Positions 16,142 to 23,695 of a DNA stretch of 48,203 bases are shown piece by piece (the stretch's first letter is position 1; each line of letters begins with the position of its first letter). A program made the translations under genes and the position numbers. The stretch is taken from NCBI GenBank assembly GCA_016235445.1, contig JACRLB010000013.1, positions 1 through 48,203 on the forward strand. The letters are read 5' to 3'. The stretch comes from Chloroflexota bacterium (GTDB taxonomy: Bacteria; Chloroflexota; Anaerolineae; Anaerolineales; Villigracilaceae). The notes under the pieces are model-generated. The model saw only the letters and a list, made by a program, of their open reading frames with translations, ran no database searches and was not told the DNA's origin.

Positions 16142-17674
16142 ATGAACAAACGCGGCGGAAAATTTGGATACGACCCCCAGGATCATCTCATCTCGATCCT
16201 GCCGTCTGTCATCGCGGGCATGGTCAGTTTATTGATTACGATCATAGCCACCACCGTGCTCTATCCGCCAGCGAACGACCTTCAGAGATACGGGTTGATC
16301 GCCTATGGCATCGCAGGAAGCCTGTACCTCGGCTTTTATTACAGAAATTACACCCTCTCCCCAAACAAAACAACCTATGCATGGATCAACGCCGTCATTG
16401 CCGGTGTTTCGCTGGGACTATTGCCATACCTGATTGCCCGCGAACTCGATTACCTCCTTTATACCTTGATGTTCATGGCCGCGCTGGCCACATCCGTCAT
16501 TTCAAGCCGCGGACCGGCGTATTTTCTGATTCTCATCTTTTCCACCATTCACTCCCTGCATTTTCTCGATGAAACCATGCCGCCCAATGGGTGGATAACA
16601 CACGCCGGGCTTCTGATCGCATCCATCATCACCGTGGAAACGATCCAACAGCTAAAAACCATCTCCAAAAAACAAATGAACCGCCTCGAGATCGTCAATG
16701 AGATCAGCAAACAAATCGTCTCCACCCTCGATACAAAACAACTGCTCACCCTGCTGGACGCAGAACTGCAAAATGTACTGGAAGCAGACACCTACTACAT
16801 CGGCATCCAAAACGACGGCCAGCTTCACATGGAACTGTTTTACGACGACGGGGAATACTTCAACGGAGTGGATTTCACCCTCGAAGGCTCCCTCTCCAAC
16901 TGGGTCTTTCAAAACCAACAGCCCCTCTTCCTCGCCGACCTGCGGACACCCATCCAACTGGAAGGCGTGGATTTCACCCTGGCAGGCAAACCAAAAGCCT
17001 CCCTCTCCTGGATGGGCGTGCCCATGAAAGGCTTCCATGTAAACGGCATCATGGTGATCGCCTCCTACCGCCCCAACGCATTCGACCGAACCGACCTCGA
17101 ACTGCTATCCAACATCGCCCAACGCGCCGCCCTCGCCCTAGACAACACCTACCACCATGCCCTCGTCCAGGAACAAGCCAGGCTCGACAGCCTCACCCGC
17201 GTCTACAACCACGGTTATTTCATTCAAAAACTACGCGACCAGGCACAGGTCTCCAGCCTCAAAAAACAACCCCTCAGCCTGATCATGCTGGATATTGATT
17301 ACTTCAAACAATACAACGACTCATACGGCCACGCCGTCGGAGACGAAATCCTCGTCAACCTGTGTGACACCATCCGCCAGTACGTCAAAAAAACCGACGC
17401 CGTCGGACGCTGGGGCGGCGAAGAATTCGCCATCTCCCTCCCAAACTCAGATGGCCGCCGCGCCGCGCAAGTTGCCGAGCGCATTCGAGAAACCCTGGCA
17501 TCCATCAAACTCAGCAACCATGAACACTCCGAAATTCCAGCCCCCACCGTCAGCATGGGCATTGCCGTCTTCCCCAATGAAACCAGCGACATCACAAAAC
17601 TAATAGACATTGCCGACAAACGCCTGTACATAGCCAAAGAGCGCGGACGCGACCAGATCGAGCCCCCGCTATAA
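16142..17674 (+). CDS. Membrane GAF-GGDEF protein (probable diguanylate cyclase)
   Basis: The protein is 510 aa. About five or six N-terminal spans (20-165), a short coiled stretch (QLKTISKKQMNRLEIVNEISKQI), a GAF domain (about 195-335), then a GGDEF domain with the active-site GGEEF at residues 425-429 and LIMLDIDYFKQYNDSYGHAVGDEIL. Diguanylate cyclases join two GTP into c-di-GMP. The inhibitory site normally R-x-x-D upstream of the active site reads K-K-T-D here, so product feedback through the primary I-site may be weakened. It follows the HD-GYP gene by 3 nt, so both are probably co-transcribed. Its codons use noticeably more C than its upstream partner. Confidence 0.92.
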   Translation: MNKRGGKFGYDPQDHLISILPSVIAGMVSLLITIIATTVLYPPANDLQRYGLIAYGIAGSLYLGFYYRNYTLSPNKTTYAWINAVIAGVSLGLLPYLIARELDYLLYTLMFMAALATSVISSRGPAYFLILIFSTIHSLHFLDETMPPNGWITHAGLLIASIITVETIQQLKTISKKQMNRLEIVNEISKQIVSTLDTKQLLTLLDAELQNVLEADTYYIGIQNDGQLHMELFYDDGEYFNGVDFTLEGSLSNWVFQNQQPLFLADLRTPIQLEGVDFTLAGKPKASLSWMGVPMKGFHVNGIMVIASYRPNAFDRTDLELLSNIAQRAALALDNTYHHALVQEQARLDSLTRVYNHGYFIQKLRDQAQVSSLKKQPLSLIMLDIDYFKQYNDSYGHAVGDEILVNLCDTIRQYVKKTDAVGRWGGEEFAISLPNSDGRRAAQVAERIRETLASIKLSNHEHSEIPAPTVSMGIAVFPNETSDITKLIDIADKRLYIAKERGRDQIEPPL

Positions 17675-17683
17675 ATTTTGGAC

Positions 17684-17703
17684 TCAAACAGCTCGCTGTT
17701 TGA
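17684..17703. terminator. Hairpin between convergent genes
   Basis: TCAAACAG (17684-17691) pairs with CTGTTTGA (17696-17703) around a CTCG loop. It lies between the stop of the GGDEF gene (+) and the stop of the threonine aldolase gene (-). No long U-run follows on either strand, so it is a modest terminator at best. Confidence 0.45.
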
Positions 17704-17707
17704 AAAA

Positions 17708-18742
17708 TTACTTTAATACCTCAGCAAACCCTTCAATCGCCTTCTCCACACCTGCATCATCCACCCAAAAATGCGTCACCAAACGAAAGCGCCGAACACC
17801 CGCCCAATCCACCAACACCCCGCGCTTCCTCATTTCCTCGATGATTTGATTCTCCGTCAACGTGACGTGGTCAGCAAGATCAAAATACACCATATTGGAC
17901 GCGGAGCGCGCATCCAGCTTTAATCCCTTCACCTGCTTCAACCCCTCAAACAGACTCTTCGCCCGGGCATGATCCTGCCCAAGCCGCCCCGCCATCTTCT
18001 CCAGCGAAATCAACCCCGCCGCCGCCAACACCCCCACCTGACGCATCCCCCCGCCCAACATCTTCCGCAAGTGACGCGCCCGCGCAACAAACTTCCCCCT
18101 CCCCACCAGCATCGACCCGACAGGCGCAACCAACCCCTTACTCAAACAAAACATCACAGAATCAGCGGGGGCTGTCAAATCCTGCACATCCACATTCAAA
18201 GCCGCCGCCGCATTGAAAATGCGCGCGCCATCGATATGAAAAAGCAGGCCGTTGTCTTTGGCCAGCTTTCCAACCTGCGCCGTGTACTCCGCAGTCAACG
18301 GGATACCCCCGCAAACATTCTGAGTGTTCTCGATGCAAATGAGTCGCGTAATGGTGTGATGCACATCCTCAGTCTGGATCGAAGCGCGGATGTCCTCCAA
18401 AGCCAGAGTCCCGTCCGCTTGATTCCTGAGTGGGCGCGGATGAATCCCCCCCAGCGCAGACATCCCCCCCGCCTCATTTATATAAATATGAGACTTGTCC
18501 CCCACAATCGCCTCATCCCCGCGCTGGCAATGGACGAGCAACGCAAGCAAATTACCCATCGTCCCCGAAGGAACGAAAAGCGCATCCTCTTTGCCAAGCA
18601 TCGCGGCGGCTTTCTCTTGCAGTTTATTTACAGTGGGATCGTCCATGTAAACATCATCCCCCACCTCAGCCTCCGCCATCGCCTCGCGCATTTCAGGGGT
18701 GGGCTTTGTCACAGTGTCAGAGCGTAAATCTGTATATTCCAT
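17708..18742 (-). CDS. ltaE: Low-specificity L-threonine aldolase
   Basis: The protein is 344 aa, the normal length. It is a PLP fold-type I enzyme that splits L-threonine/allo-threonine into glycine and acetaldehyde. It opens with [18 protein letters not shown], then [14 protein letters not shown] and [13 protein letters not shown], and the PLP lysine is in [16 protein letters not shown] conserved [14 protein letters not shown] holds the aspartate that binds the pyridine nitrogen. The start is ATG 18742 with AGGAG 6 nt upstream; the frame extends 20 codons further but without support. Upstream lies the triple-nested repeat. Confidence 0.92.
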   Translation of the reverse strand: MEYTDLRSDTVTKPTPEMREAMAEAEVGDDVYMDDPTVNKLQEKAAAMLGKEDALFVPSGTMGNLLALLVHCQRGDEAIVGDKSHIYINEAGGMSALGGIHPRPLRNQADGTLALEDIRASIQTEDVHHTITRLICIENTQNVCGGIPLTAEYTAQVGKLAKDNGLLFHIDGARIFNAAAALNVDVQDLTAPADSVMFCLSKGLVAPVGSMLVGRGKFVARARHLRKMLGGGMRQVGVLAAAGLISLEKMAGRLGQDHARAKSLFEGLKQVKGLKLDARSASNMVYFDLADHVTLTENQIIEEMRKRGVLVDWAGVRRFRLVTHFWVDDAGVEKAIEGFAEVLK

Positions 18743-18766
18743 AATAGTCTCCTGCATGTGGCATAA

Positions 18767-18991
18767 TTTTTTGTACACGGATTTGACGGATTGCACTGAC
18801 AAGAACAGATTTTTTAAAAGCTTTTCCGTGATTCCACTGCAAAAGGTCTTTTACTTTTTAACTTCCTTCGTGAACTCACCTGCACTACACGCTTCGCGGC
18901 AGCGCCGTGCAAGTGTCGTGCCCTTCGTGGTTAAAAAAAGTTTTTGCAGTGAAGCCTTCCGTGAGACCCCGTGAAATCCGTGTACAAAAAA
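18767..18991. repeat. Triple-nested palindromic element
   Basis: Level 1: perfect 18-bp arms TTTTTTGTACACGGATTT (18767-18784) and inverse (18974-18991). Level 2, inside it: arms CACTGCAAAA (18835-18844) and inverse (18942-18951) with TTAACTTCCTTCGTG and CCCTTCGTGGTTAA. Level 3, inside level 2: a unit running from TCACCTGCACT (18876) to GCAAGTGTCG (18918). Levels 1 and 2 each recur elsewhere in the window in other combinations, and the level-3 ends recur in the alanine racemase gene. It fills the 254-bp gap between two minus-strand genes. Confidence 0.8.
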
Positions 18992-18996
18992 CTTTA

Positions 18997-19923
18997 TTAC
19001 TCCAACCTTCTCACATCATCCAAAACATTCATCAATTCACCGGGCAGGTCAGCCACAAAGGTGCGGGGTTCTTTTTCGCCAGGTAAAATGATCTTTAATT
19101 TTTCCGCATGTAAAAAGTGACGTTTGGTCTGCACCGTAAAATTCCTTTTGCCGTAAACGGCATCCCCTACAATCGGGCATCCCAAAAACTGACAATGCAA
19201 ACGGATCTGATGCGTGCGCCCCGTGTGCGGATGGAACTCCAAAAGCGTATGCTCCTTGAAAGTCTCCAGCGTTTTATATTCACTAACTGCCTCGCGTCCC
19301 TTCCCCGCAGGGACGATTGCCATCTTCTTGCGCTGGCTTGGGTCCCGCCCAATGGACGCCTCCACACGGCCCGAAGGCGTAGGCGGCTTGCCATCCACGA
19401 GCGCAAGGTAGGTCTTCTCCACTTTTCGCAAACGGAACTGGTCTTGCAGCCAGTTATGAGCGCGTTCATTTTTTGCCAGCACGATCAAACCCGAAGTTTC
19501 CTTATCGAGCCGATGCACCAGCCCGGGGCGTTCCTCCCCGCCAATGCCCTCCATATCGGGGTCATAGCCCAGCACAGCATTCACCAGAGTCCCGGAAGCA
19601 TGTCCCGCCGCAGGGTGTACCACCATCCCCGCAGGTTTATTGACCACGATCAAATCATCGTTCTCGAAAATAATATCGAGCGGAATATCCTCGCCCGTCA
19701 ACCCGCTGGGTACAGGCGCAGGGATTCGCACTTCAACTTCAAAGCCAGAGTCTATCGCCTGCCCTGATTTTTTTGCAGGAACTCCATTGACAGAAACGAA
19801 ACCGCCTTCGATCAACCCCTGCAAACGCGCCCGCGAAAACTCCGGCAGGCTTGCAACCAGAAATTTATCGAGGCGTTCTGCTTTTCCCGCGTTGTTCTGG
19901 AATTTTTCGATTCGCTCACTCAT
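18997..19923 (-). CDS. rluD: RluA-family 23S rRNA pseudouridine synthase (RluD-like)
   Basis: The protein is 308 aa. It isomerises uridine to pseudouridine in structured RNA; RluD acts on 23S rRNA helix 69. An N-terminal S4 RNA-binding domain (ERLDKFLVASLPEFSRARLQ, GGFVSVNG) is followed by the catalytic domain with motif GLVHRLDKETSGLIVLAK containing the catalytic aspartate, then HPHTGRTHQIRLHCQFLGCPIVGDAVYG. ATG 19923 is used; no convincing ribosome binding site is visible and a TTG at 19938 is possible. It is 30 nt downstream of lspA. The lspA-rluD order is common in bacteria, which supports both calls. RluD is the closest choice, but other RluA subfamily members are possible. Confidence 0.87.
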   Translation of the reverse strand: MSERIEKFQNNAGKAERLDKFLVASLPEFSRARLQGLIEGGFVSVNGVPAKKSGQAIDSGFEVEVRIPAPVPSGLTGEDIPLDIIFENDDLIVVNKPAGMVVHPAAGHASGTLVNAVLGYDPDMEGIGGEERPGLVHRLDKETSGLIVLAKNERAHNWLQDQFRLRKVEKTYLALVDGKPPTPSGRVEASIGRDPSQRKKMAIVPAGKGREAVSEYKTLETFKEHTLLEFHPHTGRTHQIRLHCQFLGCPIVGDAVYGKRNFTVQTKRHFLHAEKLKIILPGEKEPRTFVADLPGELMNVLDDVRRLE

Positions 19924-19953
19924 AACACGCAACCACAAAAAAATATTTCTTCA

Positions 19954-20550
19954 CTATTCCTGCCCTGTTGTATTCGACAATTGATTACTGTCTACTGACA
20001 ACTGATCACTCACTACTGACAACGGATCACTCTCTACCGCCTGCTCTGCCGCCTTTTTCTTTTCACTTCTTTCCTTGAGCCAGACACCCAACAAAAGCAC
20101 GATCACCCCCACCGTAATGGACGCATCCGCCACATTGAAAACAGGGAAGGAACCGACGGAAATAAAATCGGTCACTTTGCCCATCATCAGGCGGTCGATC
20201 AAATTACCACTTGCGCCCGCAAGCTGAAGGCCCATTGCCAGTTTCAACGTCCAATCTTCATTTTCCACATGTGGAAAATAATAAAGAATCGCGCCGATCA
20301 CAATGAAAGCCAGGGTCGTAAAAACCAGGTTGCCATTCTGGAACATGCCAAAGGCCGCGCCGCTGTTATACCAATGCACAATGCGCGCATATGGGCTGAG
20401 CCATATCATCGGCTCTGGCAGCCACATGCCGCCAAACTCGATGTTCTCGCGCACCAGCCACTTCGTCCACTGATCCAGCGCGATCACCGCGCCCGCCACA
20501 CCGAATAAGATCGAATAATTTTTTACTTTCGAATTCAACTCACACCTCAT
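19954..20550 (-). CDS. lspA: Lipoprotein signal peptidase (signal peptidase II)
   Basis: The protein is 198 aa with four membrane spans. LspA removes the signal peptide from diacylglyceryl-modified prelipoproteins. The conserved blocks are present: DQWTKWL in the first span, HWYNSGAAFGMFQN, the first catalytic aspartate in AGASGNLIDRL, VTDFI, and the second in FNVADASITVG. The C-terminal 35 residues go beyond the usual end, and the last two dozen (from DPLSVVSDQLSVD) are encoded by a simple repeat of TGATCAGT/GACAACTGATCACT type (about 19978-20035), so the tail is repeat-derived. ATG 20550 is used; a TTG four codons in has a better AGG spacing. rluD follows in the same unit. Confidence 0.9.
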   Translation of the reverse strand: MRCELNSKVKNYSILFGVAGAVIALDQWTKWLVRENIEFGGMWLPEPMIWLSPYARIVHWYNSGAAFGMFQNGNLVFTTLAFIVIGAILYYFPHVENEDWTLKLAMGLQLAGASGNLIDRLMMGKVTDFISVGSFPVFNVADASITVGVIVLLLGVWLKERSEKKKAAEQAVESDPLSVVSDQLSVDSNQLSNTTGQE

Positions 20551-20629
20551 CTTCAAAATTGTGCGCTTATTGTACCGCACCGCCCATGCCCAAGCCGCCA
20601 TCCTCGGCGGCGCAGAGAACCGAGCAAGT

Positions 20630-21841
20630 TTACACAAACACCCTCGGCACGCGCGCGCTGATACTCGTCATCACTTCATATTCATTCGTGCCCGCCCAAT
20701 CGGCAAGCTCCTCCGCCGCAATACCGCCGCCAAGCAAAGTCACCTCATCCCCCACCTTCACATCGTCCCCGCCCACATTCACCATGAACTGATCCATGCA
20801 AATGCGCCCCACCTGCGGATATGATTTCCCGTTGATGACGACCCGCGCTTGATTCGTCATGCGGCGGAAATATCCATCCGCATAGCCGCAGGGGACGGTG
20901 ACGACCCGCTTCGGACTCCCTTCAACCTGCCACAACGACCCATAGCTGACACTCCGCCCGGGCATCGTCACCTTGCTATAAGCCACTTGTGATTTCCAGG
21001 TAAGTGCGGGCTTTACATCTACTTTCTTTTCAATGTCACGCGCGGGGTACACGCCATAAAATAAAACACCGGGCCGCACCAGATCCAAATGCGCTTCGGG
21101 CAGATTCAAAATCCCACCCGAATTGCAGACGTGGCGCATGGGCATCGGCAGGCTGTTCTTTTCGTAGAAACGCAGTACTTCCTGAAAGCGTTCGAGTTGG
21201 ACTCTGGAGTCAACAATGTCATTGCGAGGGCGCTCTTGCACTTCGCCCGAAGCAATCTCATCCTCAATTGGAGATTGCTCACCTGCACTGGCGTGCGGCG
21301 CAAGTGTCGGCGGAACAAGCATCCGCCTCGCAATGACGGGGCTTATCTCTGAATTTGCCAAATGAGTATAAATCCCTTCCACCTCCAGGCGCTTATACGC
21401 AAGGGATTTTTGGAGAAATTCCTCGGCTTCGTATTCGTGAAGGCCCACCCGCTCCATGCCTGTGTCGATCTTCAAGTGGATTTTGAGTCGCTTACGGGTG
21501 GATTCTGCCAATTGATCGGCGGCAGTTAACAGGTCAAAGGAAGAGGCGGTGAGGGTTAAGTCATGCTCAAAAAATAATGGCAACTGGTCAATGAAAATCC
21601 CGCCTGCAACGAGAATCGGTTTGGTGATGCCAAGTGCGCGCAGTTGAATGGCTTCCTCCACCAGCGCGACGCCGAAATAATCCACGAAGGGTTCGATGAA
21701 AGGCGCAACGCCTTCGATGCCATGCCCATACGCATTGGCTTTGACCATTGTCATCACTTTCGCGGGCGCAACATGCGCGCGGATGGCTTCGATATTTTGT
21801 TTGAGTTGGTTGAGGTTGATTTCGAGATAGGTTGGCCGCAT
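20630..21841 (-). CDS. alr: Alanine racemase with in-frame repeat insertion
   Basis: The protein is 403 aa, against about 360-380 for the family. It interconverts L- and D-alanine with PLP, feeding peptidoglycan synthesis. PLP lysine is K34 in MVKANAYGHG; the catalytic tyrosine region is GRSVSYGSLW; CGYADGY and RICMDQFMVNVG close the C-terminal domain. Residues 169-208 (V169 to D208) are encoded by a 120-bp palindromic element and have no counterpart in the family; removing them leaves 363 aa. The insertion falls between THLANSE and QLERFQEVL, after the barrel strand that ends THLA, likely a surface loop. ATG 21841 has only a weak GGA upstream. A strong terminator-like hairpin lies 17 nt before it. 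Confidence 0.92.
   Translation of the reverse strand: MRPTYLEINLNQLKQNIEAIRAHVAPAKVMTMVKANAYGHGIEGVAPFIEPFVDYFGVALVEEAIQLRALGITKPILVAGGIFIDQLPLFFEHDLTLTASSFDLLTAADQLAESTRKRLKIHLKIDTGMERVGLHEYEAEEFLQKSLAYKRLEVEGIYTHLANSEISPVIARRMLVPPTLAPHASAGEQSPIEDEIASGEVQERPRNDIVDSRVQLERFQEVLRFYEKNSLPMPMRHVCNSGGILNLPEAHLDLVRPGVLFYGVYPARDIEKKVDVKPALTWKSQVAYSKVTMPGRSVSYGSLWQVEGSPKRVVTVPCGYADGYFRRMTNQARVVINGKSYPQVGRICMDQFMVNVGGDDVKVGDEVTLLGGGIAAEELADWAGTNEYEVMTSISARVPRVFV
21218..21337. repeat. 120-bp palindromic element inside alr
   Basis: Perfect 12-bp arms GTCATTGCGAGG (21218-21229) and inverse CCTCGCAATGAC (21326-21337). Inner hairpin AGCAATCTC (21251-21259) and GAGATTGCT (21271-21279). Beyond this lies a unit from TCACCTGCACT (21279) to GCAAGTGTCG (21309), shared with the level-3 unit at 18876-18918. 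Length is exactly 40 codons and its outer base coincides with a codon boundary. GTCATTGCGAGG-type repeats are common between genes in environmental bacteria; here it is inside a gene. Confidence 0.88.
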
Positions 21842-21857
21842 GACGTTTCCATGAAAA

Positions 21858-21893
21858 AAAATAAGTGGACGGCTTTCGCCGTCCACTTATTTT
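21858..21893 (-). terminator. Strong hairpin with U-run directly before alr
   Basis: Perfect 16-bp stem (21858-21873 with 21878-21893; inner part AAGTGGACGGC/GCCGTCCACTT, loop GAAA on the minus strand) followed on the minus strand by a run of eight T including stem bases. It sits 16 nt after the DUF1761 gene stop, as a factor-independent terminator should, but ends only 17 nt before the alr ATG. Confidence 0.85.
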
Positions 21894-21908
21894 ACTTTGC
21901 GTCTCTGC

Positions 21909-22331
21909 TTAACGCCATGCGCCCAGAATGGCGCCAAACAAAATGAAGTTGACAAGATGGTTGCCCACTTCAATGGCCCATATTTTTAATCCGTGGCCTG
22001 CAAAGAGTTTGTTGACCAGATATGTGGGCGCGACAAAGCCGAGCCAGAGCATAAAGCCAGCGGTTGCGCCAGAAGCAAGGCTCGCGCCGCCGCTCAGGCT
22101 GCCCATGGCTGTGACCAGCAGGGACATAAACACGGCCTGGACAAATGACGCGAGCACGGTCAATGCCCAGGTCATGCCCATGTTTTCCATGCCGGGTTGT
22201 TCGCGGCCTCCCCCAACAACCTTCCACCAGGCGGGAAAGAAAGTCTTTGGGTTGTACCAAAGCGACCCGCTCACCATGCTGACCACAACGCAGGCAACAA
22301 CAGCCAGCCAGTTAATTGAACTAAAATCCAT
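21909..22331 (-). CDS. DUF1761 family membrane protein
   Basis: The protein is 140 aa with four membrane spans. It has the family features as I know them: INWLAVVACVVVSMVSGSLWYNPKTFFPAWWKVVG at the start (the GxLWYxP pattern), a central GGASLASGATAGFMLWLGFVAPT, and a C-terminal INxVNFILFGAILGAW-like end (NHLVNFILFGAILGAWR). Function is unknown. ATG 22331 has a GGAGG site 5 nt upstream; four codons further out there is another ATG without such a site. A strong terminator follows. Confidence 0.82.
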   Translation of the reverse strand: MDFSSINWLAVVACVVVSMVSGSLWYNPKTFFPAWWKVVGGGREQPGMENMGMTWALTVLASFVQAVFMSLLVTAMGSLSGGASLASGATAGFMLWLGFVAPTYLVNKLFAGHGLKIWAIEVGNHLVNFILFGAILGAWR

Positions 22332-22422
22332 TTCAGCCTCCATTTCTAAAGTTAATCGGCACGCGCCAATCTTGTAAAGATTACAACCCGAATATTTGTT
22401 CTAAGATACGGGAAGAGATGGG

Positions 22423-22601
22423 GTGTGCATGCAAAGGTTGTCAGCATTCCCCTTTTCCCTCACCCCAAGTATGAAGACTTTTCGCCGTGTCGACTCCCCC
22501 CTCTCCCTGAGGGACGTGTGCCCGTAAGAGTAGAGGGCAGGGTGAGGGTGTTCACAGCCCAGCGAACAATCTACCTCCCCTGACAACCTTTGCTTGCACA
22601 C
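22423..22601. repeat. 179-bp palindromic element with inner CCCTCACCC repeat
   Basis: The 22-bp arms 22423-22444 (GTGTGCATGCAAAGGTTGTC...) and 22580-22601 match inversely with one mismatch. Inside is a separate palindromic unit, CCCTCACCCC (22456-22465) against GGGTGAGGG (about 22541-22549), with CTCTCCCTGAGGG in the middle. This is again one palindrome within another. Gene-free. Confidence 0.72.
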
Positions 22602-22627
22602 CGTTTCCCCTGATTATTGAGATGATA

Positions 22628-22693
22628 CGTTTCTTCCGTGAATTTCAGTTTAATCCGTGCTGTCCGTGTCCCAAAAAAGAGAGTTAAGAAACA
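22628..22693. repeat. Fragment of the GTACACGG/TTAAGAAAC repeat family
   Basis: GTTTCTT at 22628-22634 and AAGAAAC at 22687-22693 bracket TTCCGTGAATTTCAG, CCGTGCTGTCCGTGTCCC and AAAAAAGAGAG. The right half is nearly identical to 8195-8230. It lies directly before the stop of the unknown gene at 22699. Confidence 0.6.
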
Positions 22694-22698
22694 GTCGC

Positions 22699-23625
22699 TC
22701 ACGCCAACAGCCCAAGCTTTTGCAAGTCTTCGCGAGGGTCATCAAAACTGCAACTGCCGAACGAAACGATTTGATGGCGAGCGTGCGTAATTCCCGAAGT
22801 GACTATACGCAGATTTTTCCACGCAAAACCTGCTTCATCGAATATAAAACTGGCGGGGTCTTCATCTTCAAGAATAGCTTTAATTTGTTCAATGGATAGG
22901 TTATTCGTCACAGCCAATACACCCGCGCCAAAGACATTGAGAAAGCCATGCATTTTGGTCTGCACGCTTTCATGGTAATGCCGCATTGGATGATGCAACC
23001 CCGCTGTGCATTTGATTGGAATTCCCGCATCACGCGCGGTTGCAATTGTCCACGCCACCTGTTCTGTGGACGGGAACGCATTCGCGGTCACACCGCCCGT
23101 ACGCAGTTTGAAACCGACATGCTTGTCTTTTATTTTTCGCAATGCACGAATTAGGTTTTCTGCGCGCTCCTGCCAATCATCCCCCGCGGCTGTCTCAAAG
23201 AAAACGGTCAGCCCATTTATGTTGAATATCTCGGCGGTTTTATTCACCAACCCATGCGAACTCTGCCCAGCAAACGCCGAAACAGGCAGAGCGGTCTCAA
23301 GCATATCCACTGCGGCATTTTCATGCAACAGGCGAAACGTTTGAATATCCGCCAAATCCAGTTTTAGATTTTCGAGAAAATCATCATCATCCTTGCCCCC
23401 GCGACCTAAAACAGAAAACGATAAACTCTCTTCAAAATTCGGTAGTTCTGCCAGCCGTTTTGCAGGGACGATAAATCTTGAAAGCATCCACGCTTCGGGA
23501 TCGCTTTGGTATTTCACAAAGTTGCGAAACGCTTCTTCGAGTTGCAAATTTGCAGGCGGATACAACCCTGCGTAATCAATGAGATGCGCCATGAAAGCCT
23601 GAAACGATTTTCGCAAAATAATCAT
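22699..23625 (-). CDS. Conserved protein of unknown function
   Basis: The protein is 308 aa, soluble, with no signal peptide. I recall similar proteins in several environmental phyla but no assigned function. Distinct blocks: MAHLIDYAGLYPPANLQLEEAFRNF near the start, SRFIVPAKRLAEL at about 47, VGFKLRTGG followed by NAFPS at about 177, a central TIATARDAGIPIKCTAGLHHPMRHYH at about 200-225, and FGSCSFDDPREDLQKLGLL at the end. The KFRTGG/KCTAGLHHP pattern with paired histidines suggests a metal- or phosphate-binding barrel, which is inference. On the minus strand a TATAAT lies 7 nt before the ATG at 23625, implying a leaderless transcript. An alternative start, ATG 23592 (MAHLIDYAG), has CAGG upstream. 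Confidence 0.8.
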   Translation of the reverse strand: MIILRKSFQAFMAHLIDYAGLYPPANLQLEEAFRNFVKYQSDPEAWMLSRFIVPAKRLAELPNFEESLSFSVLGRGGKDDDDFLENLKLDLADIQTFRLLHENAAVDMLETALPVSAFAGQSSHGLVNKTAEIFNINGLTVFFETAAGDDWQERAENLIRALRKIKDKHVGFKLRTGGVTANAFPSTEQVAWTIATARDAGIPIKCTAGLHHPMRHYHESVQTKMHGFLNVFGAGVLAVTNNLSIEQIKAILEDEDPASFIFDEAGFAWKNLRIVTSGITHARHQIVSFGSCSFDDPREDLQKLGLLA

Positions 23626-23661
23626 GGTGGCAATTATAGTGTGAAAATCATGGGTACAATT
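23625..23661 (-). promoter_or_regulatory. Promoter giving a probable leaderless mRNA
   Basis: Minus-strand TATAAT (23638-23633) is followed after 7 nt by the ATG at 23625, where transcription would be expected to start. The upstream element is weak (TTGTAC at a 15-nt spacing, or AATTGT at 17 nt). No ribosome binding site fits ATG 23625, which agrees with a leaderless start. Confidence 0.5.
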
Positions 23662-23695
23662 GGGGCTGTCAGCGGGCTTTTCCTTCCCCGCCAGT

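Noticed and set aside
17969-18727. Open frame of 252 codons on the plus strand
   Set aside because: It is antisense to the clear threonine aldolase gene and has a Pro/His/Arg-rich composition typical of a shadow frame.
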